The position numbers and the translations under genes are program-made. From Blastococcus tunisiensis (GTDB lineage: Bacteria > Actinomycetota > Actinomycetes > Mycobacteriales > Geodermatophilaceae), in contig NZ_FOND01000002.1 in the NCBI RefSeq assembly GCF_900112815.1, positions 62,001-126,000 of the forward strand: DNA of 64,000 nt, read 5' to 3'. The notes beneath the pieces are model-generated. The model was given only the letters and a program-made list of their open reading frames with translations. It was not told the DNA's origin and did no database searches. This document shows positions 36,254 to 47,843 of this stretch, piece after piece (position 1 is the first letter of the stretch; every line of letters starts with the position of its first letter).

Positions 36254-36843
36254 GCGTCGACGCCGGCACCCCGGGGCCAGCGCACCGGCTCCGGCACCAG
36301 CTGCCGCTGCTGGTGTGGCTGGTGCTGGTCTGGAACCTGCTGTGGGGCACCTGGTCGTGGGCCAACCTGATCAGCGGCGTGCTCGTGGCACTGGCCGTGA
36401 CGCTGCTGCTGCCGCTGCCGCCCGTGGTGGGCGGCGCCCGGGTGCGCCCGGTGGCGCTGGTCCGCTTCCTGGGCCACTTCGTGTACGACCTGATCAAGTC
36501 GGGTGCGCTGGTGGCGTGGCAGACCGTCCGGCCCCGGGGCATCGACCGGAGCGCGATCATCACGGTGCAGCTGCGCACCGACTCCGACCTGCTGCTGACC
36601 ATCCTGGCCGAGTCGCTGACCCTCGTGCCCGGCTCGATGGTGATCGACCTGGACCGCGAGCGGCGCACCCTGGGCCTGCACATCCTGCACGTGGTCGACG
36701 AGGGCGACGTCGAGGCGCAGCGCGCCTCGGTCCTGGCGGAGGAGGAACGCGTGGTGCGGGCCTTCGGCTCACCGGACGAGATCGCCGCGCTCGACCTCGC
36801 GCCGGGCGAGCGCAGCCACGGCGCCGGGCGGAGGACGCCGTGA
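36250..36843 (+). CDS. mrpE: Na+/H+ antiporter subunit E
   Basis: A 197-residue MrpE (DUF68-type) protein: two N-terminal helices, then the conserved cytoplasmic part (VLVRFLGHFVYDLIKSG-like, SLTLVPGSMVIDLDRE, LGLHILHV). It is needed for assembly of the Mrp complex. The GTG overlaps the mrpD stop (GTGA) and the stop overlaps mrpF. Confidence 0.93.
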   Translation: MSVDAGTPGPAHRLRHQLPLLVWLVLVWNLLWGTWSWANLISGVLVALAVTLLLPLPPVVGGARVRPVALVRFLGHFVYDLIKSGALVAWQTVRPRGIDRSAIITVQLRTDSDLLLTILAESLTLVPGSMVIDLDRERRTLGLHILHVVDEGDVEAQRASVLAEEERVVRAFGSPDEIAALDLAPGERSHGAGRRTP

Positions 36844-37181
36844 CCGTCGTCTTCTGGCTCGCCTACGGGATGCTCGGCGTGGGGGCCCTGCTGACCCTCG
36901 TGCGCCTCGGGATGGGCCCGTCGCTGCTCGACCGGGTGGTGGCCACCGACACCCTGCTGGTCATCATCGCCGCCGGGCTCGCCGTCCACGCCGGCCTGCA
37001 GCGGGACCCGACGGTGGTCCCGGTGCTCGTGGTCGTCTCGCTGCTGGCCTTCGTCGGCTCGGTCTCGGTCGCCCGGTACATCGGCGGCATGCTGCTGCGG
37101 TCCGCCGGTGACGGCCAGGACGTCGGGCTGCCGGAGGCGGCCGAGGAGCGGGCCGCGCGGAGCCTGGAGGCCGACCGGTGA
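36840..37181 (+). CDS. mrpF: Na+/H+ antiporter subunit F
   Basis: A small three-helix protein of 113 residues (VTVVFWLAYGMLGVGALLTL, GPSLLDRVVATDTLLVIIAA, VVVSLLAFVGSVSVARYI) matching MnhF/MrpF, with a short acidic tail. The GPSLLDRVVA motif is diagnostic. The GTG start overlaps the mrpE stop, the stop overlaps mrpG. Confidence 0.93.
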   Translation: MTVVFWLAYGMLGVGALLTLVRLGMGPSLLDRVVATDTLLVIIAAGLAVHAGLQRDPTVVPVLVVVSLLAFVGSVSVARYIGGMLLRSAGDGQDVGLPEAAEERAARSLEADR

Positions 37182-37651
37182 GCGTCATGGAGGCCCTGCC
37201 CGACGTGCTCGCGGTCGCGCTGCTGCTGCTCGGCACGCTGCTGTGCCTGACCGCAGGGCTGGGCCTGCTGCGCTTCCCCGACGTCCTGACCCGGATGCAC
37301 GCCGGCACGAAGCCGCAGGTGCTCGGCGTCCTGCTGATCATGGTGGGGGCCGCGATCCGGCTCCAGGGCTGGTCGGCCACCTGGATGCTGCTGCTGGTCG
37401 CGGCCTTCCAGATGCTCACGGCCCCGGTCAGCGCGCACATGATCAGCCGGGTGGCCTACCGGCGCCGGCACGTGCGCCGGGACCGGCTGCTGGTCGACGA
37501 GCTGCACACCGGTGGCGAGATGCGGGACAGCGTCTACCGGGGCGACGAGCCGGCCGACGCCCCGCCGGAGGAACCGGGACGGGCGCTGGTCGAGAGCCGC
37601 CGCGAGGACCTCGACGGGCCGCCCGACGCCGGTGGCCGTCAGCCGAGCTGA
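37178..37651 (+). CDS. mrpG: Na+/H+ antiporter subunit G
   Basis: Last Mrp subunit, 157 residues: three helices with the diagnostic GLLRFPDVLTRMHAGTKPQ segment. A charged C-terminal tail of about 60 residues extends beyond the family core. The GTG overlaps the mrpF stop. Its last 13 bases overlap the 3' end of a convergent gene on the other strand, leaving no room for a separate terminator. Confidence 0.93.
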   Translation: MSVMEALPDVLAVALLLLGTLLCLTAGLGLLRFPDVLTRMHAGTKPQVLGVLLIMVGAAIRLQGWSATWMLLLVAAFQMLTAPVSAHMISRVAYRRRHVRRDRLLVDELHTGGEMRDSVYRGDEPADAPPEEPGRALVESRREDLDGPPDAGGRQPS

Positions 37652-38529
37652 CCCAGCCAGAACGGCAGGCCCTGGTCGTCCCGGCAGAGGGCGCCGAGCC
37701 CGTAGGACTGGCGCTCGATCGCACCGGCCTCCCCGCCCGCGGTCCGGACGGCGGCGACGGCCACCTCGATGTCGTCGACGGCGTACATCGGCACGGTGCC
37801 CGGCTCGCTGCTGCCGCCGCCGATGCCGACCATGGGCGTCGGGCCCTCGACCTGCCAGCCGTCGGGCACCCGCCCCGGCACCGCGGTCCAGCCGAGGACG
37901 GCGCCGTAGAAGTCCAGCGCCCGCCGGCCGTCGGGCACGTTCAGCGTCAGGTAGACCGGGTCGCCCGGCTTCGGCGCGGGAGTGGCGGCCGCCGGGGCCG
38001 ACTGCACCATCCAGCGGTGGCCGTAGGGGTCGATGAGCCGGCCGCCGCGGCCGTAGGGCTCGTCCGTGGCCGGGCGCTCGATCGTCGCCCCGGCGCTCTC
38101 GGCCCGGTCCATCACGGCGTCGACGTCGGGCACGGAGAGGTGCAGGGAGACCGGCGGCTTGCCGTCCCCCGGGCCCTGCAGCCCGTACTCGGGGTACTCG
38201 TCGGCGAGGTAGAGCGTCGCGCCGGCGATCTCCAGCTCGGCGTGGCCGACGCGGTCGCCGTCGAGGTAGGGGTCGCCGACGGGGTGCGCGCCGAACGCCT
38301 CGGCGTACCAGCTGATCGCGGCGCGGGCGTCGCGGACGACGAGGTAGGGGGTGATCGCGGACATGGCTGCTCTCCTCGGTTCGCGGGTGGGAGGCGGCTG
38401 CTGCCGGAGGAGTTCCCGGCGCAGCCGGTCGCGCAGGGCGGCGGCGAAGGCGGGGTCGGGGTCCACCGGGGTGGCCGGGCGGGCCAGGGACCGGAACGGC
38501 CGCTCGGGACCGCTCGTCGGGTCGGTCAC
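37639..38529 (-). CDS. VOC-domain protein coupled to an ECF sigma factor
   Basis: The 296-residue protein has a 50-residue N-terminal segment (VDPDPAFAAALRDRLRREL) found before VOC domains in actinobacterial proteins encoded with ECF sigma factors, then two glyoxalase-like units (ITPYLVVRDARAAISWYAEA and VYLTLNVPDGRRALDFYGAV). GTG at 38529 overlaps the sigma-factor stop (GTGA) and has GGGAGG upstream; an internal ATG at 38364 would remove the N-terminal segment. It may sense a small molecule and act on the sigma factor; that role is inference. Confidence 0.8.
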   Translation of the reverse strand: MTDPTSGPERPFRSLARPATPVDPDPAFAAALRDRLRRELLRQQPPPTREPRRAAMSAITPYLVVRDARAAISWYAEAFGAHPVGDPYLDGDRVGHAELEIAGATLYLADEYPEYGLQGPGDGKPPVSLHLSVPDVDAVMDRAESAGATIERPATDEPYGRGGRLIDPYGHRWMVQSAPAAATPAPKPGDPVYLTLNVPDGRRALDFYGAVLGWTAVPGRVPDGWQVEGPTPMVGIGGGSSEPGTVPMYAVDDIEVAVAAVRTAGGEAGAIERQSYGLGALCRDDQGLPFWLGQLG

Positions 38530-39062
38530 GGGGCACCTCCCGGCTGCTCGGTGGACTCGTACTGACGGCGGAACGCGGTGCGGGCGCGGACGAGCAGCGC
38601 CTCGGTGGCGTGCAGGGTGCGGCCGAGGAGCGCGGCGACCCGGGGGACCGGGAGGTCGTCGAGGTAGCGGAGGGTCAGCGCGGCCCGGTGGGCGGGGGAG
38701 AGCTGGTCGAGGACCTGCTGCGCGCGCAGCGCGTCGAGCTGCTCGTCCCACGGGTCCTCGGCCGGCTCGGCTCCGCCCTCGAGCAGCCGCAGGCCGCGCT
38801 CCTCGCGTTCGAGCCGGCGCCAGTGGTCGACGAGCTTGTGCCGCGCGGTGCCGATCAGCCACGCGACCGTCGTCGGGCCGCCGCCGTCCGCCTCGGCCCG
38901 GACGGCGGCCAGGAAGGTCTCGGCGGTGAGATCCTCGGCCAGGGCGCGCCGGCCGCAGCGGGCGAGCAGGTAGCCGTAGACCTCGGGCAGCGCCCGGTCG
39001 TAGAGCGACAGCAGCCCGGGATCGGGCGGTGGTCCCACCGCGCGCGATCCCGGGCTGCTCAT
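38526..39062 (-). CDS. ECF-type RNA polymerase sigma factor
   Basis: The 178 residues contain region 2 (YDRALPEVYGYLLARCGRRA, LAEDLTAETFLAAV, WLIGTARHKLVDHWRR) and region 4 (LSPAHRAALTLRYLDDLPVP with helix-turn-helix VAALLGRTLHATEALL). ATG at 39062 follows GGAGGG. Translation is coupled to the VOC-domain partner. No classical anti-sigma gene is nearby, which makes the partner the likely regulator. Confidence 0.9.
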   Translation of the reverse strand: MSSPGSRAVGPPPDPGLLSLYDRALPEVYGYLLARCGRRALAEDLTAETFLAAVRAEADGGGPTTVAWLIGTARHKLVDHWRRLEREERGLRLLEGGAEPAEDPWDEQLDALRAQQVLDQLSPAHRAALTLRYLDDLPVPRVAALLGRTLHATEALLVRARTAFRRQYESTEQPGGAP

Positions 39063-39114
39063 GTCCCTCCGTCGTCCGGGCGTCCGGTTCTCCGACGCCC
39101 CGACGACGCCTTTC

Positions 39115-40884
<1,770 letters not shown>

Positions 40885-40941
40885 TCAGCTCCGGTGGGGC
40901 GGTCAGCAGGCGCCGGGAACGCACTCGACCACGGCAGATCA

Positions 40942-40982
40942 CCGCGGCGAGGGGGCCGACCTAGGAGAGGGCCTCGCCGCGG
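40942..40982 (-). promoter_or_regulatory. leuA leader hairpin
   Basis: CCGCGGCGAGG (40942-40952) and CCTCGCCGCGG (40972-40982) are perfect 11-bp complements with a 19-base loop. The 3' part of the leader ORF, including its stop, lies in the stem and loop, so a ribosome translating the leader must open the helix. Alternative downstream pairings are weak by eye, so the mechanism (termination or masking of leuA translation) is undecided. Confidence 0.75.
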
Positions 40983-41008
40983 CTCATAAGCAGGAGGCTG
41001 CCGCGCAC
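40961..41008 (-). CDS. leuA leader peptide (15 aa, three consecutive Leu codons)
   Basis: The tiny ORF runs GTG CGC GGC AGC CTC CTG CTT ATG and ends at TAG (40963-40961), giving VRGSLLLMSRGEALS. Three adjacent leucine codons directly before the leuA hairpin are the signature of amino-acid-sensing attenuation. TACCGT (41021-41016) is seven bases before the GTG, so the mRNA probably begins at the start codon. No Shine-Dalgarno is present. The ORF ends 107 bases before leuA. Leader control of leuA is known in Actinobacteria; this particular leader is deduced here. Confidence 0.75.
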   Translation of the reverse strand: MRGSLLLMSRGEALS

Positions 41009-41015
41009 GCCGCCC

Positions 41016-41021
41016 ACGGTA
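41016..41021 (-). promoter_or_regulatory. -10 box for the leuA leader transcript
   Basis: TACCGT on the reverse strand, nine bases past the stop codon of the XRE gene and seven before the leader GTG. No good -35 hexamer is visible at 17 bases spacing (TGCGAC). The promoter region therefore overlaps the 3' end of the upstream regulator gene. Confidence 0.5.
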
Positions 41022-41029
41022 GCAGCGGA

Positions 41030-41659
41030 TCAGGCCAGGTCGCAGGAGCACGGGCATTCGTCGGCGTGCACGGGCCGGCCGGACCGGTCGTCCAGCTCGT
41101 CGCACCGGGGTGGGCAGGTGCACGTCCACTCCGGCGAGGGTGCGATTTCCCCGGCTGCGAGCCGCCGACGGAGGTCCTCCTCGCGCCGCAGCCGGGCAGC
41201 GCGCTGCCGTGCTGCTCGGCGTTCCGCGGGTGAGTCTCCGGGCCGAGGCGCGTGGTGGTCGTCCGGGACGCCGTGCCGTGCGCGCCTGGTGTCGCGGAGG
41301 GAACGGTCGAGTTCGAAGGTGAACCACGGTTGCCGACGGCGAGGGCGGTGCTCCCAGCGGTCGGGCACCTCGTCGCTGTGCAGCGTGTCGAGGTGAGCGG
41401 GCAACTGCCGGTGTGCGGCATCCCGGGCGGCGTCCGAGGTCATCGGCGGGATCTCCCGGGCGTCCGCGTCGACGAGGGCGATCCGGAGGCCGGCCAGGGC
41501 CGCGGCCTCCGCCAGTCGACCCGCCGGAAGATCACGGGAACCGGCCTCGGCCGCGGCGAGCGTGGATTTGGGAATGCCCAGCCCCTCCGCGAGCTGGCGC
41601 TGCGAGAGGTCCGCGGTCCGCCGGATGCGGCGGAGATACCCGGACAGGTCGAAGGACAC
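41030..41659 (-). CDS. XRE-family helix-turn-helix regulator with cysteine-rich C-terminus
   Basis: The 209-residue protein starts with an HTH_XRE domain (YLRRIRRTADLSQRQLAEGL, then GIPKSTLAAAEAGSRDLPAG). The middle is arginine-rich and basic, and the C-terminus holds five cysteines (CTCPPRC and CPCSC) that could bind metal. I do not recognise the C-terminal family. GTG at 41659 is the first codon giving a normal HTH start. It lies upstream of leuA on the same strand, and two palindromic repeats lie upstream of it. Regulation of leuA is possible but untested. Confidence 0.8.
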   Translation of the reverse strand: MSFDLSGYLRRIRRTADLSQRQLAEGLGIPKSTLAAAEAGSRDLPAGRLAEAAALAGLRIALVDADAREIPPMTSDAARDAAHRQLPAHLDTLHSDEVPDRWEHRPRRRQPWFTFELDRSLRDTRRARHGVPDDHHAPRPGDSPAERRAARQRAARLRREEDLRRRLAAGEIAPSPEWTCTCPPRCDELDDRSGRPVHADECPCSCDLA

Positions 41660-41709
41660 GGGGCCAGCGTGCGATCCGGTCGGCGGTCGGCGGAAGCGCT
41701 CATGTCCCT

Positions 41710-41868
41710 CTGTGGAGAGTCGGCTCTTGCCCACAGGGGTGGGCAGGAGCCGACCGTGCGGGGAGGTAGGCGCCGGGTCGCCGGCCGGCGGTGCTGATGT
41801 CCTGCTGTGGAGGGTCGGCTCTTGCCCACAGGGGTGGGCAGGAGCCGACCGTGCGGGGAGGTAGGCGC
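41710..41868. repeat. Two copies of a 64-bp palindromic repeat
   Basis: Copies at 41710-41773 and 41805-41868 differ by one or two bases. Each holds GTCGGCTC and GAGCCGAC flanking the core TGCCCAC-AGGG-GTGGGCA, giving an 8-bp outer stem, one mismatch and a 7-bp inner stem with a four-base loop (41719-41754 and 41814-41849). The inner core is identical, apart from the loop, to the four-copy array at 30.5 kb. They fill the 236-base gap between the phospholipase D gene and the XRE gene. Confidence 0.9.
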
Positions 41869-41895
41869 TGGAGACCGGTCGGCGGACGAACCGAG

Positions 41896-43491
41896 TCAGA
41901 ACTCCTTGCGCAGCCTCAGGCGCAGCGGGCGGCCGTCGGGGTCGACCAGCAGCCGGTACACCGGGGTGGCCCACAGCCGGGTCAGCCGGCCGAGCTTCTC
42001 CGGCCGGTGCGGCCGCAGCCGCCCCGGGGGCCGGGCTCCCCGCCGTCCGCCGTCGTGCCACTCCTGCAGGGCGGCCGCCCGCGCCTCGACGGTGGCGACG
42101 AAGCGCTCCGGGTCGAGCAGCAGGTCGTCCTCGCTGCCGTCCTGCGGCAGGTCCAGGTGCTCGCGGGCGAGCTCCAGCCGCACGTCCCGCGCGAAGGTGC
42201 GCGCGCCGTCCCCCGACCCGGCCGGATCGCGGGGCTCCCGGGGGTCGCGGGTGGTGTCGAGGATAGCGGTGGACAGCTCGCTGTCGTGGGTCCAGGAGCG
42301 GCGGTTGAAGTTGTCGCTGCCGATGCTCGCCCACACGTCATCCACCACGCAGATCTTCGCGTGCACGTAGACCGGCGTCCCGGCGTGGTTCTCGACGTCG
42401 AACACGTGGACCCGGTCCTCGCCCCCCGCCCGGACGCAGAGGTCGATCGCCTGGCGGCGGCCCACGTACTGCGGCGTCGCGTTGAACGCGCCCTCCTGGT
42501 CCGGGATGCGAGGCACGACGACGACCAGGTGCAGCTCCGGGTTGTCCGTCAGCGCGTCGGCGAACAGCTGGGCGACCTCCGAGGACCAGAGGTACTGGTC
42601 CTCGAGGTAGATCAGCCGCCGGGCCTTCTTGACCGCCTTGCTGTACCCGCGGGCGATCGACCGCTCGCCCTCCGGCGCGAAGTCGTAGCGCGGCTGGATC
42701 TTGGGATAGGTCCGCAGTGTCTGCACCAGGTGCGGACCGCATTCCGGCGGTGCCGGCAGCTCGGGCGGCAGCGGCGAGGGGTCGAGCCGGGCCTGGCGGA
42801 ACCGGTCGATGACGTAGGCGATCGGATTGCCCTGCACGGGACTGGTCGGGTCGTCCCAGCGCTCCCGGAACGCGGTGTCCAGCACGGCGACGGCCGGCCC
42901 GCGGATCTCGGCCTGGACGTCGTGCCACGGGGGCGTCGGCCCGTACGAGGACGCCATGTTCACCGCCTGGGGGTCACCGCCGTGCTCGGCGTCGTCCCGG
43001 CGGCTGTGGCACAGGTCGATCCCACCGGCGAACGCGACGTCCATGGACGGGTCGGCGGGGCAGCGGATCACCACGATCTTCTGGTGGTGGCTGCCCACCC
43101 GGCGCACGCGCTGGTCGAGCACCACGCGCCCGCCGTCCTCCTCGAGCTCGCGGTCCAGCGACCGGTTCTCCTCCTTGCTGTAGGAGAGCGCGTCGGTGTG
43201 CGAGCGCCACACCAGGCCGCGGACGTCCACCCCCCGGTGTGCCGCGGCGCTGAAGAGCTCGTTCACGGTCGGGCCGTCCGGACGCAGCCGCTGGTCGGGA
43301 TCTCCGCGCCAGTCGGTGAACCACACGCGGTCCCCCGAGCCCAGCTGCTCGACCACCTCGACCAGCCGGTCGAAGTAGGCCGCCCCGTGCACCAGCGGCC
43401 GGATGAGGTTGCCGGCCGTCCACGCCGGGAGGGGGGTGCCCGGGTTGCCGCGCTCCTCGGAGGTGAGCAGCCACTGCTCCGGGTCGTCCAT
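41896..43491 (-). CDS. Phospholipase D family protein
   Basis: The 531-residue protein has two HKD-type motifs: [10 protein letters not shown] with the downstream [12 protein letters not shown], and [26 protein letters not shown] split as HAK...D...GSDN. In the first motif the usual Asp after HxKx4 is replaced by Arg and an Asp occurs later, a pattern seen in actinobacterial relatives. It probably hydrolyses phospholipid head groups. No signal peptide is found. Divergent from ask; GGAT near the ATG is a weak ribosome site. Confidence 0.88.
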   Translation of the reverse strand: MDDPEQWLLTSEERGNPGTPLPAWTAGNLIRPLVHGAAYFDRLVEVVEQLGSGDRVWFTDWRGDPDQRLRPDGPTVNELFSAAAHRGVDVRGLVWRSHTDALSYSKEENRSLDRELEEDGGRVVLDQRVRRVGSHHQKIVVIRCPADPSMDVAFAGGIDLCHSRRDDAEHGGDPQAVNMASSYGPTPPWHDVQAEIRGPAVAVLDTAFRERWDDPTSPVQGNPIAYVIDRFRQARLDPSPLPPELPAPPECGPHLVQTLRTYPKIQPRYDFAPEGERSIARGYSKAVKKARRLIYLEDQYLWSSEVAQLFADALTDNPELHLVVVVPRIPDQEGAFNATPQYVGRRQAIDLCVRAGGEDRVHVFDVENHAGTPVYVHAKICVVDDVWASIGSDNFNRRSWTHDSELSTAILDTTRDPREPRDPAGSGDGARTFARDVRLELAREHLDLPQDGSEDDLLLDPERFVATVEARAAALQEWHDGGRRGARPPGRLRPHRPEKLGRLTRLWATPVYRLLVDPDGRPLRLRLRKEF

Positions 43492-43498
43492 CCCATGA

Positions 43499-45927
<2,429 letters not shown>

Positions 45928-45948
45928 TTCCCTATGGGGGCTGCGGCG

Positions 45949-47400
45949 TCAAGTGCCTGCCTTGACCGGCGTTCTGGGGGCGAGCACGCTGGTGGTGCGG
46001 GGAAGGTCGCCTCGTTTGTCGACCCTTCGGGTGTCTGACCTGTCATGTCCTGAGTGGACTTGCTGAGGGGCCTTCCCCGCCTTGCTCATCGGCTTGCGGC
46101 TGCGCCGGCGGGCGCGCACCTCGGCAGGGACGGTCCACCGGTCGGCGATGATCTGCTTGGCGGTGGCTGGGTCGACGGGGGTGCCGTCGGTGTCGCAGAC
46201 GACGTAGGGCATGCCACGGACCAGGACGCTGTGCAGCCGTTCGGCCAAGTGGGCGGCCACGACGCAGCAGGCCTTGAGGTGCTCGGCGCCGCGCTCGACC
46301 ATCTGCACGTAGTAGATCCGGGCCAGCTGCGGATCCTGGCGGCGGGCGTTGTCGGCGGCCCGGATCAGCGTGGTGCGAAGCAGCCGGTTGCCGGCCTTGC
46401 TCATCGGCTGGCCCTTGCGGTCGGTGTCACCGGTCTCGCTGGCCTTGGGGGCCAGCCCGGTGAACGAGCGGAACTGCTTGCCGGTCCGGAACCGGCCGGG
46501 GCGGCCGATGATCGCGGTCACCGTCGGGGCACCGACCTCAGCCAGGCCGGGCAGACTCGCGGCCAGCGCGCCGGGATCGGTGAACCGGTAGGCCTCCGCG
46601 CGGGCGGCGGCGTGACCGGCCAGCTCCGTGCGTACGGCCTCCAGCAACCGCACCTCGGTGGCCACCTCGTCGGCCAGATCGGCGAACGCGACGGCCGAGT
46701 GGTCACCGTAGAGCTCGAGGGCGGCGGTCGCCGCGGCGCGCCAACGATCGGCGCGGGCATCGCCCTGCTGGCCCTGGGATGTCTTGTGAATCACGGCCAG
46801 CAGCCGCGGCCGGCCGGCGGCCAGCAGCGCCCGCGGATCGGCCCACCGCTTCAGCACCGCCAGGTCGGTCTTGCCCAGATCTCCGGTCAACGGCGAGTCC
46901 GGCAGCAGTTGGCGGACCAGGTCCTTGATCCGCCGCTGATGCAGCGCTCCTTGCTGGGTCAGCCGATCACAGGCCCGCACCCGGCGGTCCAGCGCGGCGG
47001 CCTCGGCGCCGGGCAGCTCCAGCGGCTGCAGACCCTCGGGAGCGATCAGCGGAAGCCGGGCCAGGGTGTCGGCGTCGATGCCGTTGCTCTTGGCGTGCCG
47101 GGACAGAAACCGGCGCAGATCGGCGGCCTTGGCGCTGGCCACCCGAAAGACGCGATGCCCGCGGGCGGTGAAGAACACCGCGACCGGCAGCCACGCCGGC
47201 CCCGTCGGCTCCATCACCACTTCCAGCCGGGTGCCCGCAGGTGACCCGGCCAGGGCCGCCGCCTCCACGGCCGCCAGGCTCTCCACCGTGGGACGTGCCC
47301 GCCGGCGGGCGACCTCGCTGCCATCGCCGCGCAGGATCCGCACGGTGTGCTCGCTGGCGATCCCTAGATCCACTCCGACCAGGCGTCGATCATCTGACAT
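45949..47400 (-). CDS. IS110-family transposase (DEDD recombinase)
   Basis: The 483-residue protein shows the N-terminal DEDD RuvC-like domain (VGVDLGIASEHTV, MEPTGPAW, KSNGIDADTLARLP) and the C-terminal Transposase_20 domain with the catalytic serine region (SLPGLAEVGAPTVTAIIGRP, GKQFRSFTGLAPK). ATG at 47400 follows GAGGAGCGC. The reading frame is full length with no stop or frameshift, so the element may be active. The C-terminal 60 residues are basic and low-complexity. Confidence 0.93.
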   Translation of the reverse strand: MSDDRRLVGVDLGIASEHTVRILRGDGSEVARRRARPTVESLAAVEAAALAGSPAGTRLEVVMEPTGPAWLPVAVFFTARGHRVFRVASAKAADLRRFLSRHAKSNGIDADTLARLPLIAPEGLQPLELPGAEAAALDRRVRACDRLTQQGALHQRRIKDLVRQLLPDSPLTGDLGKTDLAVLKRWADPRALLAAGRPRLLAVIHKTSQGQQGDARADRWRAAATAALELYGDHSAVAFADLADEVATEVRLLEAVRTELAGHAAARAEAYRFTDPGALAASLPGLAEVGAPTVTAIIGRPGRFRTGKQFRSFTGLAPKASETGDTDRKGQPMSKAGNRLLRTTLIRAADNARRQDPQLARIYYVQMVERGAEHLKACCVVAAHLAERLHSVLVRGMPYVVCDTDGTPVDPATAKQIIADRWTVPAEVRARRRSRKPMSKAGKAPQQVHSGHDRSDTRRVDKRGDLPRTTSVLAPRTPVKAGT

Positions 47401-47740
47401 GAGCTGCGCTCCTCGCTGTCGACCGGACCGTTGTCTCCGGTCGGCCGCGACGAGCGACGCGAAGATCACGGTCACGGCCCCACGCGCGGCGAGCGCCGGC
47501 CGATGTTCCCGATCGCGGCACCCACTCATGTGCTGCAAGCGGGCCCGACCTCGACGGGCCGACCCACTTCCCTCATCCGGGACTCCGTGACCGGGCCAGC
47601 GGTGGCAATCAGTGCAACGAGACCCCGCGCCCATCCACGACGCGACTCCCAGAGCCGAACTCGACGCCACCCACCGGACCAGCCGGATCGCTGATGCAAC
47701 CCGAGACCACCAGCGCGATCAACACCGGAGGCCCCTTACA
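47401..47740 (-). ncRNA. Non-coding IS end, candidate bridge RNA region
   Basis: IS110 elements encode a structured bridge RNA in the non-coding end upstream of the recombinase gene, with loops that pair to target and donor DNA. This 340-base stretch has that position and orientation, no coding ORF, and hairpins such as CGACCGG/CCGGTCG just before the transposase ribosome site. GGATGGGC on the reverse strand (47636-47629) repeats the host sequence beside the insertion (47751-47744), as a target guide might. No fold was computed. Confidence 0.4.
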
Positions 47741-47799
47741 TGAGCCCATCCGGCCCGCGCGTCGGGGAGCCTCCGGCCCCCGCTCCGCGCGGACCTGGC

Positions 47800-47843
47800 G
47801 ACCCGTCCCTCGGGGGGCCTCCGGCCCCAGCTCGGGACGGGTC
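47800..47843 (-). terminator. Hairpin terminator of the S9 peptidase gene
   Basis: GACCCGTCCC (47800-47809) pairs with GGGACGGGTC (47834-47843), and the interior contains GGGGCC and GGCCCC, forming a second inner stem. It overlaps the peptidase stop codon. No T-run follows, as is common in actinobacteria. Confidence 0.75.

Larger units (their letters stand above)
45928..47740 (-). mobile_element. IS110-family insertion sequence
   Basis: The element contains one transposase gene on the reverse strand, ending about 20 bases from one end, and a non-coding stretch of about 340 bases before it. TGA occurs at both junctions (45925-45927 and 47741-47743). Short imperfect ends match 11 of 14 bases (TATGGGGGCTGCGG at 45933 and TAAGGGGCCTCCGG from 47738, reverse strand). 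Ends were inferred by comparing host repeat sequence on either side with an uninterrupted copy at 56.5 kb. A long end upstream of the gene and a short end downstream fits the IS110 rather than IS1111 group. Confidence 0.8.

Noticed and set aside
36840-37181. 288-codon ORF 36315-37181 as a longer gene
   Set aside because: The part before 36840 is a shadow of mrpE; MrpF starts at the overlapping GTG.
38364-38529. Separate short gene before the VOC protein
   Set aside because: It is in frame with and continuous to the VOC domains, and the GTG at 38529 overlaps the sigma-factor stop, so one protein is more likely.
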